A DNA stretch of 64,000 nt from Litsea cubeba (Eukaryota; Streptophyta; Magnoliopsida; Laurales; Lauraceae). The number at the start of each line of letters is the position of its first letter. Position 1 is the stretch's first letter. Below the pieces are notes generated by a model. The model was not told the DNA's origin and did not search any database. It saw nothing but the letters and a program-made list of their open reading frames with translations. A program made the translations under genes and the position numbers. Of the stretch, positions 11,918 through 23,455 are shown piece after piece. The stretch lies in the NCBI GenBank assembly GCA_012931725.1, contig CM022946.1:140305999-140369998 (forward strand). The letters are read 5' to 3'.

Positions 11918-13780
11918 ATGGTATTCAATCGAGAACGGACATCAATTTCTAAGCCCCCTTTGCTAGATGGTTCTAATTATGCATATTGGAAGCAAAGGAT
12001 GATTGGGTTCCTTAAGTCCATTGATGATGATGTATGGGATATTGTTGAGGACGGCTACTCTAGACCAACAATTGTGGTTAGTGGACAAATTGTTCCTAAA
12101 CCTAAAGCTGAATGGACTAAGGATGAGAAACATGCCTCCAATTGTAATAACAAGGCAGTGAATAGTATATACAATGGAGTGTATGCTGGAGAGTTCCGTA
12201 GGATTTCCACTTGCAAAACTGCAAAAGAAGCGTGGGAAGTCTTACAGACAGTGTATGAGGGTACAGACACGGTGAAGCAATCTAAATTGCAAAGGCTGAC
12301 TAAAGAATTTGAAACCATCGTGATGGAAGAAGATGAGACCTTTGATCAATTTTATGCAAAGCTGAATGATATTGTCAATTCTGTTTTCAATCTGGGTGAG
12401 GAAATTCAAGAAAACAAGATTGTCAAGAAAATTTTGGGGTCTCTACCTTCGAGGTTCGATTCTAAAGTTGATGCTATTGAAGAAAACAAGAATCTTGATA
12501 CCCTCAAGGTAAACCAGTTGGTTGGAAATCTTCAAACCTTTGAAGCAAACCGTTTGGATAAAGAAAAATCAAAAGAGAAAGGTATTGCTTTGAAAGCCAT
12601 CTCAGAATCAAGAAAGAAGCCTGAAAAGAAAATTACGTCTGATTCTGAATCTGAGGCTGAAGATGATTTGGCTGAAATGTTCAATTGCTTCAAGGAGTAC
12701 ATGAAGTCAAAACAAGTCAAGTGGAAGGGTTCTAAATTTGCGAAAAAGGATTCTGCAAAAGGAACTAAGTGTTTTGAGTGCCATGGCTATGGTCACGATG
12801 CTAGTGAGTGTGCCAACAAGAAAAAGGGTGCAATGAAAAAGGCTCTCAACACAACTTGGGAGGAACAGTCATCAGAAGAAGAACAAGATCCTTCAATTGA
12901 AACTTCTGAAACTGTGAATGGCAAGTTTGTGGCTTTCATGGCTAATTCTCTATCTGACAATGATACTGATGAAGATCATATTGATGAGATGTCAGATCAA
13001 GAGAAAGATTATGAAGCCTTGTATCATAAAACATATGTTGATTGTGTTAAGATGTCCAAGTATGGCTACAAGATCTCTATCAAGTTTAAAGCTGCTCAAG
13101 AAGAAAATTCTGCATTGAAAATTGAATTAGAGCAAGCACTTGAAAAGGTTCATCTCTTGGAAAGTCATAAGATCTGCATGGCTGAAAATTTGACCACTGA
13201 TAGTCAAAAACTTAAAAAGGCTGAACAAGAGATTCAGAATATGAAGATGGAGTTGCAGAATGTTACAACTGAAAAAGAAGATTTGCAAGGAAGACTGAAG
13301 ATCACTCTGTCTGAGTTTGAAGTGAAACAAGCTTCACTAAACAAGAAGATCACTGGTTCGAAGACTCTTACAAATATCTTGTGTAGTCAGAAGTCTCAGT
13401 TTGACAGAAGAGGTCTCGGTTATGATCATGGTGCATCCACTTCAAATGCCAAAGGTAAAACAATTTTTGTTTCTAGTGTTGCACATGCTACTCAAGATAT
13501 TGCACTTTCAAATAATGTGTCGAGTAGTTTCAAGAAAAAGAATGTGTCACGCACTGCACGCACATCCACTTGTCACCATTGTGGAAAGAAAGGACACATT
13601 CGTCCCCATTGCAATAAGCTGCAAAGTCTACCAAAGACCAAGCAATGGCGGAAGAATTTTTCTCCACCCAAGACAACTCAAATATGGGTTAGAAAATCTG
13701 ATTTGCCTAAGGAGTTTGCTCACACTGTGCTGAAAGTTCAAACTACCAAAGTGTGGGTGGCTAATCATAAAAAGCCCTGA
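11918..13780 (+). CDS. gag: Copia Gag polyprotein, copy 2 (intact, 620 residues)
   Basis: Gag forms the virus-like particle of an LTR retrotransposon and packages its RNA. Residues about 14-40 carry the LLDGSNYAYWKQRM motif typical of the copia Gag N-terminus (DUF4219). About 60-190 is the UBN2-type capsid region. A first CCHC zinc knuckle, CFECHGYGHDASEC, lies at 285-298, an acidic and coiled-coil-like stretch at about 320-480, and a second knuckle, CHHCGKKGHIRPHC, at 552-565. The frame stops at NHKKP where autonomous relatives would continue into protease. The start is the first ATG after the primer-binding site and matches all three copies. It is the only uninterrupted copy in the array, so it could supply Gag, but mobilisation would need pol enzymes from elsewhere. 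Confidence 0.93.
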   Translation: MVFNRERTSISKPPLLDGSNYAYWKQRMIGFLKSIDDDVWDIVEDGYSRPTIVVSGQIVPKPKAEWTKDEKHASNCNNKAVNSIYNGVYAGEFRRISTCKTAKEAWEVLQTVYEGTDTVKQSKLQRLTKEFETIVMEEDETFDQFYAKLNDIVNSVFNLGEEIQENKIVKKILGSLPSRFDSKVDAIEENKNLDTLKVNQLVGNLQTFEANRLDKEKSKEKGIALKAISESRKKPEKKITSDSESEAEDDLAEMFNCFKEYMKSKQVKWKGSKFAKKDSAKGTKCFECHGYGHDASECANKKKGAMKKALNTTWEEQSSEEEQDPSIETSETVNGKFVAFMANSLSDNDTDEDHIDEMSDQEKDYEALYHKTYVDCVKMSKYGYKISIKFKAAQEENSALKIELEQALEKVHLLESHKICMAENLTTDSQKLKKAEQEIQNMKMELQNVTTEKEDLQGRLKITLSEFEVKQASLNKKITGSKTLTNILCSQKSQFDRRGLGYDHGASTSNAKGKTIFVSSVAHATQDIALSNNVSSSFKKKNVSRTARTSTCHHCGKKGHIRPHCNKLQSLPKTKQWRKNFSPPKTTQIWVRKSDLPKEFAHTVLKVQTTKVWVANHKKP

Positions 13781-14087
13781 TCAAGGAGGTCATGTCCCCA
13801 CCCCCAGTGCTGATATGAAGATCATAGTGAGGGGGAGTCAAAATCGAGGGGGAGCTACTGCATCCGGGTTGACGGAAGCTGCATGATTATTTGTTTGTCA
13901 ATTATGGACAAATTCAGGGGGAGAAGAATGAAGCCCAGAGGAATTCTACAAGCTAAGGCAATTCAAGATCTACAGTGCTGATTTTTTTGTTTTAAAAAAA
14001 ATTCAATGTATTTTGGGTTTTTCTTTTGGGTACATCTTATTGTATTGTTCTAGGAGATTTGTCCCAGAATTGCCAAAAGGGGGAGAT

Positions 14088-14776
14088 TGTTAGAATAAAA
14101 GTTGCCAATGGGCTGACAGAGGCAGAAACGTGTCAGAGGCGGAATGATACCCTCGCTATAGCGAGGGTGAAGCTCGCTATAGCGAGGGTGGCGAGGGAAG
14201 TCTGGTTCATTCCGAACTCTAAGAGAATGTTTGAGATGGACTTCTTTTCTAAGAGGATTATAATTAGGAGTCTTAAGCACGAATTAGGAGCTATATATTG
14301 GGTGTTGAAATCATCTCTCAAGTTCTGAATTAGTGATCAAATTGAGAGAAATTTTCTCTAGAGATTTTTAAAGAGTTATGCTGCCAAGTACTCTAGAGAG
14401 CTAAGTTTCTTCTGCATCCCTTGTAGAGGATCATCTTCTTGCGTAGAAGATTTGAGGAGTCAAGCGCTGGATCTGTTGCAATCAACGGTGTGATGTCGTT
14501 GAAGCGTGATGCGACACAAGGTAATTTCAGTCTTTAGATAGGGGATATCTAGGGAAGAAATCTGAGTTTCTTGTAATTGCGAGATTTATAGTGTTTGATT
14601 AGATCCAGTACGGATCGGTGGTTTTTTACCCGGTTTGGGTTTTCCACCTTAAATTTGGTGTCCTTATGGTGTGTGCTTGTGATTTTATTTCCGCTACGTA
14701 GATTATTATTTTTTGCACACTTTTGGTTTAATTGATTGAGTGGACCAATCTAGAGATCTCGAACCCTAAACCCTCA
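14088..14776 (+). repeat. Copia LTR 3 (inner, 21 bp deletion)
   Basis: It is 689 bp and shares the 21 bp promoter-proximal deletion with LTR 2. The primer-binding site follows at 14779-14790. Confidence 0.92.
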
Positions 14777-14834
14777 ATTGGTATCAGAGCGGGTTACACT
14801 AATTTGCTGTGTTTGATCTAAAGAGATTTCTTGA

Positions 14835-16696
14835 ATGGTATTCAATCGAGAACGGACATCAATTTCTAAGCCCCCTTTGCTAGATGGTTCTAATTATGCA
14901 TATTGGAAGCAAAGGATGATTGGGTTCCTTAAGTCCATTGATGATGATGTATGGGATATTGTTGAGGATGGCTACTCTAGACCAACAATTGTGGTTAGTG
15001 GACAAATTGTTCCTAAACCTAAAGCTGAATGGACTAAGGATGAGAAACATGCCTCCAATTGTAATAACAAGGCAGTGAATAGTATATACAATGGAGTGTA
15101 TGCTGGAGAGTTCCGTAGGATTTCCACTTGCAAAACTGCAAAAGAAGCGTGGGAAGTCTTACAGACAGTGTATGAGGGTACAGACACGGTGAAGCAATCT
15201 AAATTGCAAAGGCTGACTAAAGAATTTGAAACCATCGTGATGGAAGAAGTTGAGACCTTTGATCAATTTTATGCAAGGCTGAATGATATTGTCAATTCTG
15301 TTTTCAATCTGGGTGAGGAAATTCAAGAAAACAAGATTGTCAAGAAAATTTTGCGGTCTCTACCTTCGAGGTTCGATTCTAAAGTTGATGCTATTGAAGA
15401 AAACAAGAATCTTGATACCCTCAAGGTAAACCAGTTGGTTGGAAATCTTCAAACCTTTGAAGCAAACCGTTTGGATAAAGGAAAATCAAAAGAGAAAGGT
15501 ATTGCTTTGAAAGCCATCTCAGAATCAAGAAAGAAGCCTGAAAAGAAAATTACGTCTGATTCTGAATCTGAGGCTGAAGATGATTTGGCTGAAATGTTCA
15601 ATTGCTTCAAGGAGTACATGAAGTCAAAACAAGTCAAGTGGAAGGGTTCTAAATTTGCGAAAAAGGATTCTGCAAAAGGAACTAAGTGTTTTGAGTGCCA
15701 TGGCTATGGTCACTATGCTAGTGAGTGTGCCAACAAGAAAAAGGGTGCAATGAAAAAGGCTCTCAACACAACTTGGGAAGAACAGTCATCAGAAGAAGAA
15801 CAAGATCCTTCAATTGAAACTTCTGAAACTGTGAATGACAAGTTTGTGGCTTTCATGGCTAATTCTCTATCTGACAATGATACTGATGAAGATCATATTG
15901 ATGAGATGTCAGATCAAGAGAAAGATTATGAAGCGTTGTATCATAAAACATATGTTGATTGTGTTAAGATGTCCAAGTATGGCTACAAGATCTCTATCAA
16001 GTCTAAAGCTGCTCAAGAAGAAAATTCTGCATTGAAAATTGAATTAGAGCAAGCACTTGAAAAGGTTCATCTCTTGGAAAGTCATAAGATCTGCATGGCT
16101 GAAAATTTGACCACTGATAGTCAAAAACTTAAAAAGGCTGAACAAGAGATTCAGAATATGAAGACGGAGTTGCAGACTGTTACAACTGAAAAAGAAGAAT
16201 TGCAAGGAAGACTGAAGATCACTCTGTCTGAGTTAGATTGAAACAGGCTTCACTAAACAAGAAGAACACTGGTTCGAAGACTCTTACAAATATCTTGTGT
16301 AGTCAGAAGTCTCAGTTTGACAGAAGAGGTCTCGGTTATGATCATGGTGCATCCACTTCAAATGCCAAAGGTAAAACAATTTTTGTTTCTAGTGTTGCAC
16401 ATGCTACTCCAGATACTGCACTTTCAAATAATGTGTCGAGTAGTTTCAAGAAAAAGAATGTGTCACGCACTGCACGCACATCCACTTGTCACCATTGTGG
16501 AAAGAAAGGACACATTCGTCCCCATTGCAATAAGCTGCAAAGTCTACCAAAGACCAAGCAATGGCGGAAGAATTTTTCTCCACCCAAGACAACTCAAATA
16601 TGGGTTAGAAAATCTGATTTGCCTAAGGAGTTTGCTCACACTGTGCTGAAAGTTCAAACTACCAAAGTGTGGGTGGCTAATCATAAAAAGCCCTGA
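14835..16696 (+). pseudogene. gag: Copia Gag, copy 3 (frameshifted near residue 467)
   Basis: The frame is open for 468 residues (14835-16241) and then ends, because the sequence reads GAGTTAGATTGAAAC where copy 2 has GAGTTTGAAGTGAAAC. The C-terminal 152 residues (16238-16696) remain open in another frame and include an intact second zinc knuckle. The first CCHC knuckle (CFECHGYGHYASEC) is intact. The truncated product would keep the capsid and one knuckle. A few amino-acid differences from copy 2 (for example K to R and D to V around residues 140-147) show independent mutation. Confidence 0.9.
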
Positions 16697-17003
16697 TCAA
16701 AGAGGTCATGTCCCCACCCCCAGTGCTGATACGAAGATCATAGTGAGGGGGAGTCAAAATCGAGGGGGAGCTACTGCATCCGGGTTGACGGAAGCTGCAT
16801 GATTATTTGTTTGTCAATTATGGACAAATTCAGGGGGAGAAGAATGAAGCCCAAAGGAATTCTACAAGCTAAGGCAATTCAAGATCTACAGTGCTGATTT
16901 TTTTGTTTAAAAAAAAATTCAATGTATTTTGGGTTTTTCTTTTGGGTACATCTTATTGTATTGTTCTAGGAGATTTGTCCCAGAATTGCCAAAAGGGGGA
17001 GAT

Positions 17004-17712
17004 TGTTAGAATAAAAGTTGCCAATGGGCTGACAGAGGCAGAAACGTGTCAGAGGCGGAATGATACCTCGCTATAGCGAGGGTGAAGCTCGCTATAGCGA
17101 GGGTGGCGAAGGAAGTCTGGTTCATTCCGAACTCTAAGAGAATGTTTGAGATGGACTTCTTTTCTAAGAGGATTATAATTAGGAGTCTTAAGCACGAATT
17201 AGGGGCTATATATTGGGTGTTTCTCACAACCAAAAGAGACAAGAAATCATCTCTCAAGTTCTGAATTAGCGATCAAATTGAGAGAAATTTTCTCTAGAGA
17301 TTTTTGAAGAGTTGTGCTACCAAGTACTCTAGAGAGCTAAGTTTCTTCTGCATCCCTTGTAGAGGATCATCTTCTTGCTTAGAAGATTTGAGGAGTCAAG
17401 CGCTGGATCTATTGCAATCAACGGTGTGATGTCGTTGAAGCGTGATGCGACACAAGGTAACTTCAGTCTTTAGATAAGGGATATCTAGGGAAGAAATCTG
17501 AGTTTCTTGTAATTGCGAGATTCATAGTGTTTGATTAGATCCAGTACGGATCAGTGGTTTTTTACCCGGTTTGGGTTTTCCACCTTAAATTTGGTGTCAT
17601 TATGGTGTGTGCTTGTGATTTTATTTCCGCTGCGTAGATTATTATTTTTTGCACACTTTTTGTTTGATTGATTGAGTGGACCAATCTAGAGATCTCGAAC
17701 CCTAAGCCCTCA
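17004..17712 (+). repeat. Copia LTR 4 (outer, full length)
   Basis: It is 709 bp and retains the 21 bp segment missing from LTRs 2 and 3. It is followed by the right target duplication ATGGT (17713-17717). Confidence 0.92.
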
Positions 17713-17717
17713 ATGGT

Positions 17718-18884
17718 GATGATGAAAAGGTCTGACCAGCATAAGCAGTCAAGGTTTTAAAATATATAGCGATGTCATATCACAAGTGGCAGTTCTACAT
17801 AGACTCTCTTAACGGAAGATGAAATGATATGGGCCCCGGTATTAATCTTCGAACTTATTTTGGGAGCAGACTCTCAGCAAGCAAGAAGAATCTTGCCTGC
17901 GGAGGTAGAAAAGGCCAACTAGTTTCAAAGATTCAAAGGAAATTCCAGGCGATTATATGGGCGTTTTAAGACTATCCAACCACTCTTCCGAGACAGATTT
18001 CATCATACCTACGGGCCACCAATATGGATCACGACCCACTGTAATTGAATGGGTTATATTTACTTCATCATCTGCAAGAATACAATGGATTTTGCGACAA
18101 GAATAAAGATGATGGTACCCCATTTTTAGCTTTGCTGGCAATGCCCGTAAGTGGCCCACATTACAATGGATCAATGACTGGGACCAACATTTTCCATGGA
18201 CCGCATTGGGCCAGGCCAAGGCCCATTTCCTAAATAAGCCGGACTTGGACTATTTTAATTTTTTCTTTCTTGTGCTATTTCTGCAAAGATCTCTCTTGCA
18301 ATTTTTGGCCACAGCCCATCAAGGCCCTGCCCGCTGCCACCCATCAGCACAGCATGTTCGACAACCCTAACTGCATAGAGTATCTTACCAAAAAAAAAAA
18401 CTACATAGAGTAATCTTGGCACGGTATGGTAGCAAGGTTATATCATAAGCCAAAACATGATAGCTTCCACCGAAAACTTCCATTCAACAAATCCAAGTTT
18501 TGAACAAGATACAAAAAACACTAAATAAAATCGTTAATTTACTTTAGTAATACAAGAGGCATGAGAACACACTCCCATGAGTCCAACTAACATAAATAAA
18601 TTGAATAATATCACTCTACTCTGCCTGCAAAAGCAAACCCGAACAGCCAGAAAGAGAGATCACCACAAACGGTTGCAACTTCAGCCGGCCATCTTGCACC
18701 GTCAGTAGAAGAAATCAACAGCAAGGAGAGACATTTCAGTACCTCCATTCAATCCAAATGTACTGTACAAAAACCACAGCAAGTCAAAGGTGAGTCAACA
18801 AAGAATCTAAGAGACTACTTAGGAAGGATAACTGAAATCGTAAGGTGTCCAGAATGGATGTGGCTGTTGCATTTGGTGTAAAGG
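17718..18884. other. Intergenic, no gene recognised
   Basis: There is an 88-codon open frame on the minus strand (17953-18219) and a 62-codon one on the plus strand, but neither resembles a known protein or shows codon constraint I can see. Mixed-composition intergenic DNA. Confidence 0.5.
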
Positions 18885-19300
18885 TTAGCCACAGTCGACG
18901 AGCAATTCACCATATTTAGATTGAGATGCAGCATCTGCAGCCTCCTTGGCTATGCCAATTCGAACAAATGATTGTTTAAACCCAAAATACATGTAAAAGC
19001 TTCAGATATCATGGGCTAATTTGGATATGCTTCCACTTCTAACTTTTTATTAATATAGACATTGGCAACAGTGGAGACGGCCATATAAAAATTATGGGTC
19101 AATGTTAAATTTTGTTTCACAGATCATATAATAGAGCTTAGCAATTAATGGTTTAATATTAATGATACAAATCTAAAAGGGAAAAAACCCATTAGTGTAA
19201 TACCTCTGCTCTCTCACGGGGATCGGTGAGCTTTGGAATATATTTGAGTGCCTCCTCTTTCTCATCAGCATCAATGCAAGCCTCTACAAAGGGCTTATAA
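18885..19300 (-). pseudogene. VPS16: VPS16 C-terminal remnant (two exons)
   Basis: VPS16 is a core subunit of the HOPS/CORVET vacuolar tethering complexes. The minus-strand exon at 19204-19300 begins in the right phase after an AG acceptor and encodes YKPFVEACIDADEKEEAL, then KYIPKLTDPRERAE, closely matching plant VPS16, and ends at a GT donor. The next exon (18971-18885) encodes RIGIAKEAADAASQSKYGELL and then stops early, where the family continues for roughly two dozen more residues. The acceptor expected before that exon reads CAA instead of CAG. Upstream exons were not found. It is probably a decayed or truncated gene copy; exon recognition is strong, the pseudogene status moderate. Confidence 0.75.
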
Positions 19301-20421
19301 CTTGTTTAAATTAAAAATACTACGGTTACAATTATGAAACCATATTGTTGTACATGATGACAGCAAAAATCTAAACAAAATGATATGCAAACTTCTCATA
19401 AAATATTATATGGGAAAACCTGTCGCCAAAAAAATAAAAAGAGGAAAAAGTTTTTTATTTTATTTTTTTGAATGGCTACTTTTATTAAAAAGAAAAGCGA
19501 GCAGTACAAGAGGACTATACTGACAAGCTTAACACCCAAAGAACAAGCAGAAAACAAGCACAATAAGAGCACCACCAAAACAAAAACAACAAAGGCAAAA
19601 GACCAGAGAAAGACAAAAAAGTTGTCTAACTGCCTTAGACATTGATGTCTATTTGAAAAGGACCCTTTTTGTTGTTTTTTGAGAAAGAAGCAGGTCTTAA
19701 AGCTCATTCAATAGAGATTCATATAAACTTTCCCAAACCAAGTAACTAACAAATTGGTTTTGGGTGTGATTGTTCTTGTTTTGGCAGCAACAAGGGTTGA
19801 TGGAGCTTTGTGTCAGTGGCCAAGCAGGCTTTTCAGGGGTTTATGCTTCAGGAGCAGTAATTGTGCCTCTGTATGTCATGGGGAGCGTTTTGTTGATAGC
19901 TATTGCCATGGCTTGCGTAGGCGCTGCATATTTGAGGATAAAATCATCTAACAGTTCTCATCTACTAAATCTCAGATAAATCACAAAAAACTTTATCCAA
20001 AAATTGTTGACATCTATTCCTCATCAACTTACACATTCCAAGTTGCATTTTTTCCCTCACCTTGAAAATCTCAGGCATCAAACTAAAAACTCAAACATCT
20101 TATTCACACATAAATCTCAACCCTAGTGAAAGAAACACAAAAACAGCAATCCCACATATTAATCCAACCCACAATACAACTAAAAAATATATATATACCC
20201 CACAAAGAAAATTCCCAATGCACCAATCAATATGTTGGACTTGCATTTACCAACTACACTACTTAACAGATAAATGGGTTACCTATGGTGGACTTGTATT
20301 TACCAACTACACTACTTGAAAATATCTTTTAAGTGTCCTATAACAATAGAAAAAGTTGTTGATGTGGGAATTACGTCAACAACACTCAAGCAAATGCAAT
20401 TGGCGATGGAGCAGGACCCCT
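19301..20421. other. Intergenic, no gene supported
   Basis: AT-rich. A pair of open frames at 19754-19979 (one with a hydrophobic stretch) is too short to name. A direct duplication of about 55 bp lies at about 20232-20320 (TTACCAACTACACTACTT twice). Nothing else is recognised. Confidence 0.45.
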
Positions 20422-20583
20422 TTATGTTGCATCTGAAGCCTTTGAGCTCCTAAAATCCCTCTTCAACTCAGCAACCCTTTTCATACAACAGGCCGTTGAT
20501 TTTCCAGGGACCACCACCGCAATCTTCTCCCACCTCATTGGAACATCCTTGGGGAAAGCCTTGAGTGCATTAATTAGATCCAT
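20422..20583 (-). pseudogene. SANT/Myb-like domain remnant
   Basis: The minus strand encodes LINALKAFPKDVPMRWEKIA followed by VVVPGKSTACCMKRVAELKR and then a stop. The tryptophan, the FPKD...RW...IA spacing and the VPGKS...C..R pattern are those of the SANT/Myb repeat found in plant DnaJ-C2 (ZRF1)-like and related proteins. Upstream sequence does not continue the domain. It could be a terminal exon or a gene fragment; the parent gene is not certain. Confidence 0.55.
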
Positions 20584-20924
20584 GTAGGTAGTTTCAATTC
20601 CCAATTGGTGAGAAGCGTATGTATCAAAGAAGAACAACATTAACATGCATGAGACACAGTACATTTGGCCTAGGAAATCCAAAATTTGGAAGTTCAAGAT
20701 ATCAAAGGCTGATTAGAGATAGAACCCAAGGAAACAAAAGCAAGAGAAAAAAAGGATTTCCATTAGAAATTTGGAAGTTCAAGAAATCCCACCAAAATTT
20801 CCATGGGCATTGAAATCAAACTGGGAAAACTCATTCAGATAAGAAATTGGGCATAGGAAAATACAATCTCAACAACATAGAGACTATTGGTACTCTACAT
20901 CACAGAGAACCTGAACTCTTTCCC

Positions 20925-21420
20925 CAGCGGCCAACCTGAACACCCCTCCTTCCTTGCCCGCAGCCAGTCCTCCTCCCCGGTTGCGCTGTAGCTCCTCCAC
21001 CTGAACCTGCACAACCTGAACCAGCCACCTGAAACCAGCTCCCCTGACCCCAGCCACTGCCCCTTCCACCTGCACTGATCTCAGCCTGCACTGCCCCTGT
21101 CCAGCCACCTGTATTGCTCCTCCACCTGCGCTGCCCAGCCACCTAATTTCAGCTGAAAAGCCACCTGATTTAAGCTGAAACCCCCACCTGATTTCAGCTT
21201 GAATTACCACCTGATTTAAGCCTGAATTTCCAACTGATTTCAGCTAAAACCCCCCACCTAATTTCAGCCTGAATTACCATCTGATTTCAGTCTGAATTTC
21301 CAACTGATTTCAGCATGCAACTCCACCTGCACCGCCGTTCCCCTGCACTGCTCCCACTTGCAACATGTCCAGCCCACCTGCAATTTGTCCAGCCCACTGC
21401 AACAGGTTCAACTCCACCTT
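20925..21420. repeat. Pyrimidine-rich low-complexity region with a ~25 bp tandem repeat
   Basis: 20925-21130 is rich in CCACCTG-type repeats. From about 21130 to 21320 a unit of about 24-26 bp (CCACCTGATTTCAGCCTGAA and variants) is repeated some seven times. Open frames through it are repeat translations, not genes. Confidence 0.65.
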
Positions 21421-22486
21421 AGAGATGTTTTCCATTATTGGTTTGACATGCATATTTTAACTCTATGAATTATCATGTCAAGAAGGCATTTCGAGGATTG
21501 ACTTGCAGGTCATGGCTCGTTAAGAAGTTACACTACAACAAAAAACACCTTTGGTGACATGAAAAAATGTCACCAAAGGCCCATTTTTTGTCACCTATTA
21601 TCTTTGGTGACACGGGATGGGGTGTCATTGTATCCATGACACTAAAAGTCAATGATGGCACTTGTCACAAAATGATGTCAACGATGACAAAAGCATGGTG
21701 TCACGGAAAAAAGATTTTCCGTGACATAGTAGGGTGTCACTAAAAGCAATGGTGACAAAAGTACAGGTGTCATAGAAAAGATATCTTTTGTGACAAAAAT
21801 TGTCACTAAAAGTATTTTTCTTGACAACCAAATGAGTGTCACCAATAATATTACCAGGTTGACACTCAATGGTGACATACTCTTTTTGTCACAAAAAAAT
21901 ACAATCAAAATATTTGTGACACCCAAATTATCATTTCACACCTGCTTACAAAGTTTCAAATATTTATATCCAGATACACCCATTAACAAAACTTATACCA
22001 CAAAAGATGCAAACTATCATTCAAATCAAATATCCAACAAGTCAACATTCTAATATCCAAGTTCACAACCCTTCAAAATATTCATCATTCAACAATAAAC
22101 ACTTCAAAGTTAATAGCTTTAACATAACTACAAAACAACCATACAAGGTGTGTTGGTTCAAATTAATTACAAAAATAATTCAAAACAAGTAACTCCATGC
22201 ATCTTGGTGATCATCTTGGTTAACTGCCAAAAAGTCTTCAACTCCATCTTCGTCATCTTGGTTAACTGCCAAAAAGTAACTCCATCTTGATAGTCACCTA
22301 CCTGTATAAAATCGCAACAAAAAAATGTAATTATTTAACACTAGAATTGGAAGCTTTCTTCCCTGTACATAAATGTGACATCTATACTATATTGCATGCA
22401 TTTACTTATTGAGGACTTTTTTTTTCGTTTTTTGAAGAATGACGATATATTGCATTTACTTATTATAACTAGGAATGAAACCATAC

Positions 22487-22567
22487 CTCGAGATATTCAC
22501 TCGACAAAGTCAGAGTCTTGATATGTGAAAGACCAAGCAGAGGTTTGATTGGATCAAAAGGAGGAAC
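22487..22567 (-). other. Exon-like segment, 27 codons
   Basis: Bounded by a good acceptor (CCCTGCAG) and donor (GAG/GTATGG) on the minus strand, it encodes PFDPIKPLLGLSHIKTLTLS then SEYLE in one open frame. The text resembles the leucine-rich part of FBD/F-box proteins, but it is too short to assign. It may be a captured exon. Confidence 0.35.
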
Positions 22568-22974
22568 CTGCAGGGCAAAGGGGCCATTGTAATCAATCAT
22601 GACATCAACCAAAATTTACTAAAGCCATCAAATACACATCCACAAAAGTTATTTACCATTAAACACCATTGGAAGGTCCAAACAGAATTAATGTTCAAAA
22701 ACTGCCCCCAGGGGAAGCATACTACCTGTTATCAAAGAATTATAACTTGAGAAGTAAGCCTGCATACCAAATTACTAACAAGCACACAGGTCATTAACAG
22801 GTGGCTCAAAATTCAAGTTTTTTGATAAAGGTGCAAATTTATGCAAAACATAGTGCTAACCTAAAGTATCCATCCATGAAACAGCACAATAATGCAACAA
22901 AGTTGTGATTCTAATAAAGTAGATTAAAGTATACTAGATTAAAGCACAATATCCACTAGATGACTTAATATGAG

Positions 22975-23455
22975 CACTACAACAAAATACAGTTTTGCCA
23001 ACGCAGTCACCGCGTCTGGAAAGATAGGTTTTGCATCGGCAAAGGATTTTCCAACGCAATTCAGTACGTCGGCCGCGCGTTGGCAACCATGTGTATCCAA
23101 ATCTATAACCGACGCTATTTTAACTGCGTCAGCAGATCCCTGTACAATTACCAACGCACTGCAGCATCGTCCAATACGTCGGGAAAGAGATGTGCGTCGG
23201 CAAAAAGTCCAACTTTCCTGATTCGAAAACCATATTTGCCAACGCAGTACCAGCGTCAGCAAAATAAACGCCGACGCTGGTAGTGCGTTGGGAGTTCCTA
23301 GTAATGGCCGACGCTGGTAGCACGTTGGAAATTCATAATAATGGCCGACGCTTGTAGTGCGTTGGGAATTCATAGTAATGGCCGATGCTTGTAGTGCGTT
23401 GGGAATTCATAGTAATGGCCGACGCTGGCAATGTGTTGGGAATTCATAGAAATGA
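22975..23455. mobile_element. Second CACTA-like end with tandem subterminal repeats
   Basis: CACTACAACAAAATACAG at 22975 is followed by subterminal GCCAACGCA-type motifs and, at about 23270-23452, five tandem ~40 bp units (GCCGACGCTGGTAGTGCGTT plus spacer). This terminal repeat differs from the GGTGACA repeats of the enclosing element, so it is a different CACTA family, probably nested and truncated. No opposite end was found. Confidence 0.55.

Larger units (their letters stand above)
8229..17717 (+). mobile_element. Concatemeric gag-only Ty1/copia array: four LTRs, three internal regions
   Basis: LTRs at 8234-8943, 11171-11859, 14088-14776 and 17004-17712 alternate with three internal regions. 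Each internal region runs from a TGGTATCAGAGC primer-binding site to a polypurine tract (AAAAGGGGGAGA). The whole array is flanked once by ATGGT (8229-8233 and 17713-17717). Unit length is 2,916-2,917 bp. Each internal region encodes only Gag; protease, integrase, reverse transcriptase and RNase H are absent. The copia assignment follows from the Gag family and the iMet-type primer site; SIRE-like is a tentative lineage call. The array probably arose by LTR-LTR unequal exchange after one insertion, or by insertion of a concatemer. Confidence 0.9.
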
